Of a stretch of DNA of 5,491 nt, positions 1 to 5,491 are shown in pieces (positions within the stretch are counted from its first letter, which is position 1; every line of letters starts with the position of its first letter). Source of the stretch: Micrococcales bacterium. GTDB taxonomy: Bacteria > Actinomycetota > Actinomycetes > Actinomycetales > Cellulomonadaceae. Both the position numbers and the translations under genes were made by a program. Below the pieces are notes generated by a model. That model worked only from the letters and a program-made list of their open reading frames with translations, did no database searches and had not been told where the DNA came from. The stretch covers positions 1-5,491 of the forward strand of contig WRCL01000156.1 in NCBI GenBank assembly GCA_009783975.1, given 5' to 3'.

Positions 1-176
1 CCGCGATCGCCGGACGCGACCACGTGCTGCCTGACGACGTCCAGGCCCTGGCCGTGCCGGTGCTCGCCCACCGTGTGCTGCCCTCAGCCGAGAGCCGGCT
101 CGCCGGACGCACAACACAAGACATCGTCGTCGACCTGGTCCGCCGTGTGCCTGTGCCCGCCGCGGTGTGGGCCTGA
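1..176 (+). CDS. MoxR-family AAA+ ATPase, C-terminal end (partial)
   Basis: This is the last 57 codons of a gene entering from the left edge; the reading frame starts at base 3 and stops at TGA 174-176. The visible peptide contains GRDHVLPDDVQALAVPVLAHR, then a segment with a Ser-Ala-Glu-Ser-Arg-Leu core, and ends in VPVPAAVWA. This matches the helical lid at the C-terminus of MoxR AAA+ ATPases, where a (G/A)R-x-(F/Y/H)V-x-P-x-D-V motif precedes the AxPVLxHR helix and the tail typically ends near VPxP. The Walker A and B motifs lie outside the window and cannot be checked. MoxR proteins are thought to act as ATP-driven chaperones that activate or assemble partner complexes, and they are characteristically encoded directly before a DUF58 gene, as here. 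The assignment therefore rests on both motif and context. The next gene overlaps or abuts this stop, so co-transcription and translational coupling are likely. Confidence 0.85.
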   Translation, partial: AIAGRDHVLPDDVQALAVPVLAHRVLPSAESRLAGRTTQDIVVDLVRRVPVPAAVWA

Positions 177-1450
177 CAGGTGTGGGCGACGTGGAGCCGG
201 TGCGCCGTGCGGCCCAGCGGTTGACCACCGCCGCCCGGCCATCAGCCCTGGGCCGTGCCGTACGTCCGCTGCGTCTGACCGCACGTGGCTGGGGGTTGGC
301 GACCGGTGCTGTCTCGTTCGCCATCACCGGTGTCGCGATCGGGTCGGCGGACCTGGTGCGGATCGCTGTCATCGCCGCTGTCGTCCTCGTCGTGGCAGTG
401 CTCACCTTGCTGCCTGGGGACCCGGACGTGAAGGTCGCACGCACGGTCACACCCGAACCGCTGCACGTGGGCGGCACTGCACGTGTGCGGGTGACGATCA
501 CCGGGACCACACCGACGTCGGTGCACGAACAGGTCGCGCCACAGCTGGCGATGCACGGCACGTTCACCGTGTGGCGGCGCACCCACGCCGGCACCACCTC
601 GACCATCCTCGACTACACCGTCGGGGCCCTGGCACGCGGACGCTGGCCGCTGGGCCCGCTGACAGCCACACGCACAGACCTGTTCGGCACCGTCCAGCGT
701 TCGACGACCCTGGGGACGACCAGCACCATCGCGGTGTGGCCGTACATGGTGCCGCTAGGCGCCCCAGACGCCACCGGGCTCGGCGAACCAGAACGTGTGG
801 CCCTCGGCCTGCACGAACCGTCACCTGACGACGTCACGCTCAACGAGTACGCCGAAGGTGACGACCTGCGCCGGGTCCACTGGGCAAGCTCGGCACGCCG
901 TGGCCGTCTGATGGTCCGCGCCGAGGAGTACACCGGGCTGCGGCCGGTGACGGTTGTCGCCGCTGTGCCACCGCGCCGCGCTGGCGGCGGTCCCGACGAG
1001 CTGGAGTGGACGTTGTCGTTCGCCGCGTCCGTCGCGTGCGCGGCGTTCGACGCCAGGCACCTGGTGCGCCTGGTGGGCCTGGGAGGACCTGGTGACCCGG
1101 TGAGCGTGCGCACCGAGGCTGACGGTCGCGCACGGCTGCTCGCCCCGACGCTCGACGTCACCTGGGCCGCCAACGCGCACGACAGCGCAACCCGGCTCGG
1201 CCAGAGCCTGGCGAGCCTCGAACCAGCCGGCCAGCTCGTCGTCGTCGTGCTCGGCACGAGCGACCCGACAGTGACAGGCTCAGCGACGACCGCCCTGGCC
1301 GAGCTGTCCGCCGGGACCCAGTGCTGGGTCGTCACCTGCGCTGACGGACCAGCGGTCACCACGCTGGGCCGGGCCGGGTGCACGGTCGTCGTCGCCCAGC
1401 CCGGCGAGCCCCTGGCGCACACGTGGAGCCGGTTGGTGGCCCGACGATGA
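167..1450 (+). CDS. DUF58 domain-containing membrane protein
   Basis: This encodes 427 residues if GTG 167 is used, which overlaps the moxR stop by 10 bases. In-frame GTGs at 182 and 191 are also possible, and no upstream sequence is a strong Shine-Dalgarno, so the start is uncertain. Two hydrophobic helices lie at about residues 44-63 and 64-82, preceded by the usual LTARGW stretch. A beta-rich extracytoplasmic-looking segment follows (about 88-190). The DUF58 signature is at 226-251: NEYAEGDD, LRRVHWASSARR, then GRLMVR. The C-terminal part is vWA-like, but the position where relatives usually carry Asp (T-V-L-L-D) reads T-V-V-A-A at 262-266, so the metal-site aspartate appears to be missing. 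Family knowledge: DUF58 proteins pair with MoxR ATPases and membrane transglutaminases; their molecular role is poorly defined. The stop overlaps the next gene's ATG (ATGA), indicating translational coupling. Family assignment is firm; function is inferred from context. Confidence 0.9.
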   Translation: MGLTGVGDVEPVRRAAQRLTTAARPSALGRAVRPLRLTARGWGLATGAVSFAITGVAIGSADLVRIAVIAAVVLVVAVLTLLPGDPDVKVARTVTPEPLHVGGTARVRVTITGTTPTSVHEQVAPQLAMHGTFTVWRRTHAGTTSTILDYTVGALARGRWPLGPLTATRTDLFGTVQRSTTLGTTSTIAVWPYMVPLGAPDATGLGEPERVALGLHEPSPDDVTLNEYAEGDDLRRVHWASSARRGRLMVRAEEYTGLRPVTVVAAVPPRRAGGGPDELEWTLSFAASVACAAFDARHLVRLVGLGGPGDPVSVRTEADGRARLLAPTLDVTWAANAHDSATRLGQSLASLEPAGQLVVVVLGTSDPTVTGSATTALAELSAGTQCWVVTCADGPAVTTLGRAGCTVVVAQPGEPLAHTWSRLVARR

Positions 1451-3612
1451 GCACAGACCCACCCCCGGGGCCACGTGCCTGGGACTGGACACGCGCCTGG
1501 CAGACCGGGTTGCTCACCGTCGCGGTGTCTGGGGCGTTCACCGCGCTCGACGCTGTGCTCGCACCAGGACGGTGGATGGCGGCGGTCATCGGTGTGGTCA
1601 TCCTCGTCGCCACAGTGCTCATCGTCGTCCGCCTGCTCGTCCCGCGCCCTGGGGTGGCCCCGGGTGTGGCTGTGGCGTTCGGCACCTGGTTGGTGCTCGC
1701 CTTGTTCGCCTCGGCCGACCAGATCGACCTCGTGCCGACGCCCCACACCGTCGAGCGGTTCGCCGAGACGTCACGCGAAGGTGCGCACGCGATCTGGATC
1801 GGCAGACCGCCGTTGGACGCCGGACCTGGGATCGTGCTGTTGGTCGTCGCCGGGGCCGCGGCCCTGCTCATCTTTGCCGACCTGTGCGTGTCGGTCGAGG
1901 TCCCTGTCGTCTCCGGCCTGGCCTTGCTCACACCGTGGCTGCCGGGGGTGGTGCTCGGGTACCACGTCTCGTGGTGGTCGGTGGTGCTCACCGCCGGTCC
2001 GTGGCTGGTGCTCCTGGCCGATGTCGGCCGCCTGCGGTGGCCAGGACGCGCAGCAGCTGCGGGCTGGTCGGCCCTGGCTGTCGTCGTCGCGCTCGCGTGC
2101 ACGCCGCTGGTCACGACCATCCCCGGGTGGGGGGTGGCGATGAGGCTGCTGCCCTCGTCGCAGACGATCTCGGTGTCGCAAGACCTCAACCTTGACCACG
2201 ACCTGCTCGCACAGTCCGACCGTGTCGCGTTCGAGTACACCCTGGAGGGGGCGACGGCCTCCGACGTGGGCCCGCTGCGGCTGTTCACCACGACGACGTT
2301 CGACGGGACGAGCTGGTCGGTCTCACCAGGGCCGGTCCAGGACCGGTCCACCGGTGTGCTGGGCCCGCCGACCACCGGAGCGACGACGCCGGTCGTCGTC
2401 CAGGTGCAGGTCGCTGGGCTGTCCGAGCACTACCTGCCTGTGACGACAGCCTCGCGCACCGTCGAGCTTGACAGGCCCTGGCAGTACGACAGCGCCCGTG
2501 ACCTGGTGTGGCTGCCCCAGCGCACCGACAAGGCGGTGCGGTACACGATGGCCGCCGAGCTGCCGACGTGGACCAGCGAACAGCTGCGGACCTCCCGGAC
2601 CGCCAACGCACCTGCCGGGGCCCTGGATGTGCCGGTCACCGCCCACGGCGAGCAGATCGCCGAGCAGGCGGCACAGGTGAGCGCTGGTGCGACCACGGCG
2701 TACGACCAGGCGTTGGCGCTGCAGAACTGGTTACGGTCTGAAGGAGGGTTCACCTACTCCACCGCAGCCCCCGAACCGTCCGACGACGCGGTGTGGACGT
2801 TCCTCGGCGCCAGACGCGGGTACTGCATGCATTACGCGACGACGATGGTCGTCATGGCCCGCACCCAGGGCATCGGCGCGCGCCTGGCCGTGGGGTTCTT
2901 GCCAGGCGAGCTCACCGACGGTGTGCACAAGGTCGTCGAACGTCACGCCCACGCATGGCCCGAGCTGTGGTTCGACGACGTCGGGTGGGTCCGGTTCGAA
3001 CCCACACCGTCACAGCAGTCGGGGACACCACCTGGCTGGGCCCCCGCGCCGACGAGCACTGACGAGCAGAACACCACCACGACCGAACCGGCGACCACGG
3101 CGCCAGCCACCGCGGCGACGGACGCGGCACCACCACCGGTCCGCGACCCCGCGGCACCTGGCAGCACGGACCAGCGCACCGGGTCGCGGTGGCCGGTCGC
3201 GCTCGCGGTCATCACCGCGGTGGCCGGGCTCGTCGTGCTTGTCGTCCTCGTCGTACGTCGCCGGTCCCGCGCCGCCCCGACAGACCCTGAGGCCGCGTGG
3301 GTGCGGGTGCGCCAGGCGTTCGCCGCGACCCAGACGCCCTGGCCGGCGTCGGCGACCCCGCGCCAGGTCCTCGCCCTTGCGCTACCTGCGCTCGTGCCTG
3401 GTGACGTCGACGACGACGCGGTACGTGGTGCGCTCACAGCACTGGCGACGACGGTCGAGTCGCTGCGTTATGCCCGACCAGGGGCACCAGCACCCGATGG
3501 TGCCGTCGTCGCAGCATGGGTGACGACGATCGAGACGGGGCTGCGCCGCCACCGCGGCGCCGGCGTCACTGGCCGCGACGGCGGTTCCAGCGCTCCTCGA
3601 ACACGTCCATGA
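1447..3612 (+). CDS. Transglutaminase-like membrane protein (TgpA/DUF3488 type)
   Basis: This encodes 721 residues. ATG 1447 is chosen over the in-frame GTG at 1378 because it forms an ATGA overlap with the DUF58 stop and has a weak GGTGG seven bases upstream. About seven hydrophobic helices lie at roughly 20-39, 44-64, 72-90, 127-149, 151-171, 174-191 and 204-223 (the DUF3488/TgpA N-terminal region). An extracytoplasmic segment follows, then the transglutaminase core at about 400-521. The catalytic Cys is C460 (RRGYCMHYA) and the His is H502 (RHAHAWPE). The third catalytic position is Glu, E518, in GWVRFEPTP; eukaryotic transglutaminases have Asp-Pro-Thr there. From memory, Glu is common in actinobacterial members. 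A Thr/Ala/Pro-rich linker (522-581), a single helix (582-603) followed by RRR, and a helical C-terminal part resembling DUF4129 (about 616-695) complete the protein. Likely role: a cysteine-dependent acyl-transfer or peptidase reaction outside the membrane, acting with MoxR and DUF58; substrate unknown. Codon 429 is a TTA, the only one I found in frame in the window. Confidence 0.92.
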   Translation: MSTDPPPGPRAWDWTRAWQTGLLTVAVSGAFTALDAVLAPGRWMAAVIGVVILVATVLIVVRLLVPRPGVAPGVAVAFGTWLVLALFASADQIDLVPTPHTVERFAETSREGAHAIWIGRPPLDAGPGIVLLVVAGAAALLIFADLCVSVEVPVVSGLALLTPWLPGVVLGYHVSWWSVVLTAGPWLVLLADVGRLRWPGRAAAAGWSALAVVVALACTPLVTTIPGWGVAMRLLPSSQTISVSQDLNLDHDLLAQSDRVAFEYTLEGATASDVGPLRLFTTTTFDGTSWSVSPGPVQDRSTGVLGPPTTGATTPVVVQVQVAGLSEHYLPVTTASRTVELDRPWQYDSARDLVWLPQRTDKAVRYTMAAELPTWTSEQLRTSRTANAPAGALDVPVTAHGEQIAEQAAQVSAGATTAYDQALALQNWLRSEGGFTYSTAAPEPSDDAVWTFLGARRGYCMHYATTMVVMARTQGIGARLAVGFLPGELTDGVHKVVERHAHAWPELWFDDVGWVRFEPTPSQQSGTPPGWAPAPTSTDEQNTTTTEPATTAPATAATDAAPPPVRDPAAPGSTDQRTGSRWPVALAVITAVAGLVVLVVLVVRRRSRAAPTDPEAAWVRVRQAFAATQTPWPASATPRQVLALALPALVPGDVDDDAVRGALTALATTVESLRYARPGAPAPDGAVVAAWVTTIETGLRRHRGAGVTGRDGGSSAPRTRP
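2731..2748 (+). other. Lone TTA codon beside a perfect internal Shine-Dalgarno sequence
   Basis: Codon 429 of the transglutaminase gene is TTA (2731-2733). Eight bases downstream is AAGGAGGG (2741-2748), a full match to the Shine-Dalgarno core. No ATG, GTG or TTG sits at the right distance after it, so it is not a start site. The position is about 31 codons before the catalytic Cys, at the front of the transglutaminase core. Visible fact: the sequence and its location. Inference only: it could slow ribosomes between the membrane part and the catalytic fold, or make translation depend on a rare leucyl tRNA. Confidence 0.4.
3543..3560 (-). terminator. Candidate hairpin terminator of the minus-strand unit
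   Basis: This is a perfect 7-bp GC stem (GCGCCGC/GCGGCGC) around a 4-base loop. Read on the minus strand it begins five bases after the DUF3040 stop codon. It lies within the last codons of the convergent transglutaminase gene. No T tract follows on either strand, so a classical intrinsic terminator is not shown; GC hairpins without a T tract are often proposed as terminators in actinobacteria. GC-rich sequence makes chance hairpins common, but this one is unusually perfect and well placed. Confidence 0.35.
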
Positions 3613-3937
3613 CTCCACGGCGGGCCGGACGAGCCGACCGCGTGGCCGGACCGGCCTGCTCAGCGCCCTTGGGGCGGCGTGGTTTGGAGAAGGCGAAAGC
3701 CACAGCAGCGAACATGGCGACGAACCCTGCGGCGCCGAGCGCCACACCCAGCGGCGGGCCGAGGGCGACACCGAGCACGAGCGCCAAGATGCCCGCAAGC
3801 GTGCCAACCACCGCGACGAAGTAGCGGCTGGCCGGCCGGTCGCGCTGGGTCAGCCGGGTGGCAAGACGAGGGTCGTCGGTGGACAGATGACGTTCCATCT
3901 GCTCGAGAACCCTCTGCTCGTACTCAGAGAGTGGCAT
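3566..3937 (-). CDS. DUF3040 small membrane protein
   Basis: This encodes 123 residues. The start at 3937 is chosen because the peptide then begins MPLSEYEQRVLEQMERHL, the characteristic conserved N-terminus of DUF3040 proteins, and because an AGGGG sits five bases upstream. A longer form from ATG 4027, which overlaps the dinB stop, would add 30 residues that do not resemble the family. A short amphipathic N-terminal region (1-35) is followed by two membrane helices at about 39-59 and 63-83, then a basic tail rich in Arg, Pro and Ala (85-123) ending VFEERWNRRRGQ. DUF3040 proteins are small actinobacterial proteins of roughly this length with no established function; they often lie near dinB or the mraZ division cluster. 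Here the gene follows dinB after 86 bases, so it may be co-transcribed with it or have its own promoter. Its last 47 bases overlap the 3' end of the convergent transglutaminase gene. Confidence 0.88.
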   Translation of the reverse strand: MPLSEYEQRVLEQMERHLSTDDPRLATRLTQRDRPASRYFVAVVGTLAGILALVLGVALGPPLGVALGAAGFVAMFAAVAFAFSKPRRPKGAEQAGPATRSARPARRGVMDVFEERWNRRRGQ

Positions 3938-3942
3938 TGCGG

Positions 3943-3947
3943 CCCCT
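3943..3947 (-). promoter_or_regulatory. Ribosome binding site of the DUF3040 gene
   Basis: On the minus strand AGGGG is separated by five bases (CCGCA) from ATG 3937. Its presence supports the short start, which also gives the family-typical N-terminus, over the upstream ATG at 4027. Confidence 0.6.
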
Positions 3948-3971
3948 GTTGTGCTGCGGAGTGTTGCCCTC

Positions 3972-3977
3972 AGGATA
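3972..3977 (-). promoter_or_regulatory. Possible -10 element before the DUF3040 gene
   Basis: The 86 bases between dinB and the DUF3040 gene are noticeably less GC-rich than the surrounding genes. On the minus strand they contain TATCCT, which fits the actinobacterial TAnnnT -10 pattern and would give a leader of about 28 bases. I see no convincing -35 hexamer at 16-18 bases upstream (TACCAC and its neighbours match poorly), so this is only a weak candidate. Confidence 0.2.
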
Positions 3978-4023
3978 GTTGTCTGCGCGCCTTGGTGGTA
4001 GTCGATCGGTCGGGTCTGTCGAC

Positions 4024-5271
4024 TCATCGCACGTGTGACACGCTCAGCCTGGATCCAGGGGCGGTCGTCGCTGGTCCGATCGCCTGACGGCCGAACCGGG
4101 CACGGACCTCGTCGACGGCCACCTCAGCCTCACGACGGCCAGGACCGTCGACCGCCTCGTCGAGCGTGGGCTGGCGCGGCACGTCCTGGGCCCGGCTCAG
4201 GGCCTCGACCCGCACACCGATGAGCCGGACCGGCAACCCGCGCAGGTCCACCCCCGCGAGCAACCTGCGTGCGACGAGGAACACCTCACGTCCCACGTCT
4301 GTGGGCGAGACCAACGTGTGCGAACGGCTGAGCGTGCGGAAGTCGCTGGTGCGCACCTTGACCGACACCGTCCGCCCCACGACCCCTGCCCGGCGCAACC
4401 GGGCTGCGCACGTGTCAGCAAGCTCGAGGGCTTTGGCCTCGACGACAGCCAGGTCGGCGACGTCTGCCTCGAACGTCGTCTCGGCACCGATGGACTTCTC
4501 CTCGTGCCCAGGGTGCACCGGCCGCGGGTCACGACCCCACGCCAGGTCGTGCAGGTGCGCGCCATGGGCTTTGCCCACCATCTGCTGCAACGTCGCCACG
4601 TCCAGGTCGGCGATCTCGGCGACGGTACGGACCCCCCAGCGGGCCAGGGCCTGCTCGGTGCGTTCGCCCACACCCCACAACGCCCCGACCGGCAACGTCC
4701 GCAAGAACGCGACGGTCGCCTCTTTGGGCACCAAGAGCATCCCGTCAGGTTTGGCGTGCTCTGAGCACAGCTTGGCGACGAACTTCGTCGCCGCCACACC
4801 GACCGAGCAGGTGACCGAGAAACGCTGGCGGACCTGCGTGCGGATATGCTCGGCGATCGTCGTCGGCGGACCCATCCGACGCCGGGCCCCAGCCACGTCG
4901 AGGAAGGCCTCGTCGATGCTCACCTGCTCCACGACGGCTGTGACCGAACGCAGCACGTCCATGACCCCCTGGGAGACCGCGTGGTAGGCGTGGTGGTCAG
5001 GGGCCACGACGACCGCCTGGGGACAGGCCCGCAACGCCTGGGCCATCGGCATCGCCGAGTTCACCCCGAACGCCCGCGCCTCGTACGTCGCAGCGAGCAC
5101 GACCGAACGCTGGCCGCCCCCGACGACCACCGGCAGGCCCCTCAGCGCCGGACGGCGCACAAGCTCGACCGAGGCGTAGAACGCGTCCATGTCCACGTGC
5201 AGGATCGAGGTGCCCGACTCGTCGTCACCCCAGTTGCGCCGGGCCGCAGCCGACCGTGGTGCCCTGCTCAT
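4024..5271 (-). CDS. dinB: DNA polymerase IV (Y-family, DinB)
   Basis: This encodes 415 residues. ATG 5271 is chosen because GAGGA lies seven bases upstream and the residues upstream in this frame belong to the preceding gene's region. Y-family translesion polymerases extend distorted primer ends and bypass damaged bases in the cytoplasm, without proofreading. The palm begins with HVDMDAFYASVE (25-36): D27 is the first metal ligand and Y32 occupies the steric-gate position that is Phe in E. coli Pol IV. YEAR (63-66) contacts the incoming nucleotide, and SIDE (118-121) supplies D120 and E121. CSVGVAATKFVAKLCSEHAKPDG-type residues (155-177) complete the palm. The helix-hairpin-helix thumb is near LWGVGERTEQAL (198-209). 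The little finger runs from about KSIGAETTF (259-267) to 356. QPTLDE (367-372) is a candidate sliding-clamp motif, resembling QLxL forms. A short basic N-terminal extension (1-20) is present. No SOS-box-like site was seen; the upstream promoter is probably beyond the HEPN gene. Confidence 0.96.
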   Translation of the reverse strand: MSRAPRSAAARRNWGDDESGTSILHVDMDAFYASVELVRRPALRGLPVVVGGGQRSVVLAATYEARAFGVNSAMPMAQALRACPQAVVVAPDHHAYHAVSQGVMDVLRSVTAVVEQVSIDEAFLDVAGARRRMGPPTTIAEHIRTQVRQRFSVTCSVGVAATKFVAKLCSEHAKPDGMLLVPKEATVAFLRTLPVGALWGVGERTEQALARWGVRTVAEIADLDVATLQQMVGKAHGAHLHDLAWGRDPRPVHPGHEEKSIGAETTFEADVADLAVVEAKALELADTCAARLRRAGVVGRTVSVKVRTSDFRTLSRSHTLVSPTDVGREVFLVARRLLAGVDLRGLPVRLIGVRVEALSRAQDVPRQPTLDEAVDGPGRREAEVAVDEVRARFGRQAIGPATTAPGSRLSVSHVR

Positions 5272-5278
5272 GGCTGCG

Positions 5279-5283
5279 TCCTC
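5279..5283 (-). promoter_or_regulatory. Ribosome binding site of dinB, overlapping the HEPN stop
   Basis: On the minus strand GAGGA is seven bases before the dinB ATG at 5271 and shares bases with the HEPN stop codon (5284-5282). The arrangement fixes the dinB start and suggests that ribosomes ending HEPN translation help initiate dinB. Confidence 0.65.
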
Positions 5284-5491
5284 ATGAGGCGACCGCGAGC
5301 GTCGGCGCGTCGACGAGCCCGAGGGCCACCCGGACAGCCTCGACAGTGTGCTCGGCGCAGCTGACGGCCTCGTCGGCCCGCTCGGCGCTGACACGGTCGG
5401 TACGGCCGGCTTCGATCGCCAGGCGCAGCCGGGCACCGCAGGCGAAGTACGACCACCAGCCCGCAAGCTCAGGAGCCACCCGCTCGGCCAG
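5282..5491 (-). CDS. SAV_6107-family HEPN protein, C-terminal part (partial)
   Basis: The last 69 residues of a gene whose start lies beyond the right edge; the frame stays open to base 5491 and stops at TGA 5284-5282. The visible peptide starts LAERVAPELAGWWSYFA, continues through CGARLRLAIEAGR and VSAERADEAVSCAEHTVEAV, and ends near LGLVDAPTLAVAS. The pattern of an (L)AxRVAPELxxWxxFFAxGAxxRxxxEAG helix followed by VSxRxADxLxxxAExFL matches, from memory, small actinobacterial HEPN proteins of the SAV_6107 family, commonly encoded next to dinB. HEPN folds are all-helical and include RNases and toxin or antitoxin components, but no R-x4-6-H RNase motif is visible in this part, so an enzymatic role cannot be claimed. 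The gene ends ten bases before dinB and its stop overlaps the dinB ribosome binding site, so the two are very likely co-translated. Confidence 0.75.
   Translation of the reverse strand: MAERVAPELAGWWSYFACGARLRLAIEAGRTDRVSAERADEAVSCAEHTVEAVRVALGLVDAPTLAVAS

Noticed and set aside
73..828. Plus-strand open frame of 251 codons overlapping moxR and DUF58
   Set aside because: It is rich in Arg, His, Cys and Pro, the typical product of an out-of-frame reading of GC-rich coding sequence, and the other frame gives a clear DUF58 protein.
1378..1446. Earlier GTG start for the transglutaminase protein
   Set aside because: It would add 23 Arg/Pro-rich residues overlapping the DUF58 coding sequence; the ATG at 1447 forms a typical ATGA overlap and gives a normal N-terminus.
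613..1746. Long minus-strand open frame of 377 codons opposite DUF58
   Set aside because: It is antisense to a recognisable DUF58 gene and crosses into the next gene. The peptide is low-complexity (Arg, Ser, Thr, Pro, Ala) with no recognisable motif, as expected from the empty complementary frame in GC-rich DNA.
1356..2375. Minus-strand open frame of 339 codons opposite the transglutaminase gene
   Set aside because: Its composition is dominated by Ala, Thr, Ser and Pro, with no fold or motif, and it runs fully antisense to conserved membrane helices. It is a shadow frame.
2993..3002. GGTTCGAACC palindrome as a LexA-type SOS box
   Set aside because: It lies inside a conserved coding motif far from any start codon and lacks the spaced GAAC-n4-GTTC form used by actinobacterial LexA.
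2985..3005. tRNA T-arm-like hairpin containing GGTTCGAACCC
   Set aside because: It encodes the conserved RFEPTP motif of the transglutaminase, and there is no acceptor stem, D-arm, anticodon arm or CCA end around it.
3644..3676. Two small hairpins (GGCCG/CGGCC and CGCCC/GGGCG) after the transglutaminase stop as a plus-strand terminator
   Set aside because: Each is only a 5-bp stem with a 3-base loop, no T tract follows, and such stems are expected by chance in this GC-rich sequence.
4166..4987. Plus-strand open frame of 273 codons opposite dinB
   Set aside because: The minus strand encodes an intact polymerase with every catalytic motif; the plus-strand peptide is Arg/Thr/Ser-rich with no motif.
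5272..5466. Earlier start for DinB that adds 65 residues
   Set aside because: The extension overlaps the HEPN coding sequence out of frame and is Ser/Arg/Pro-rich, while ATG 5271 has a well-placed GAGGA ribosome binding site.

Overview
The window is very GC-rich throughout, with dense gene packing, GTG and ATG starts, and third-position G/C in nearly every codon of the real genes. That composition, together with a MoxR–DUF58–transglutaminase run, a DUF3040 membrane protein, a DinB polymerase and a SAV_6107-type HEPN protein, points to a chromosomal region of a high-GC actinobacterium. A Cellulomonas/Sanguibacter-like member of the Micrococcales would fit, but the genus is a guess.

Left half, plus strand (1-3612): three tightly coupled genes. 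They are the last 57 codons of a MoxR-family AAA+ ATPase, a DUF58 membrane protein whose start overlaps or closely follows the moxR stop, and a 721-residue transglutaminase-like membrane protein (TgpA/DUF3488 type) that starts on an ATGA overlap with the DUF58 stop. This set is widespread. The ATPase is thought to act as a chaperone or remodeller, DUF58 as its partner, and the transglutaminase-like protein as an extracytoplasmic enzyme at the cell envelope. The substrate in actinobacteria is not established.

Right half, minus strand (5491 down to 3566): a second unit. It begins with the C-terminal part of a SAV_6107-family HEPN protein entering from the right edge. Ten bases later comes dinB (DNA polymerase IV, 415 residues, all catalytic acidic residues present). 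After an 86-base gap follows a 123-residue DUF3040 protein with two membrane segments. The two units converge and overlap tail to tail by 47 bases. A perfect 7-bp GC hairpin just past the DUF3040 stop, inside the transglutaminase gene, is the best terminator candidate for the minus unit.

There is no gene-free stretch above 300 bases, and I saw no mobile element, CRISPR array, tRNA or rRNA. I do not see a new biological system. The points worth a second look are local: a lone TTA codon next to a perfect internal Shine-Dalgarno sequence in the transglutaminase gene, a DUF58 protein that lacks the usual aspartate of its vWA-like part, the convergent overlap with its embedded hairpin, and the HEPN–dinB coupling.
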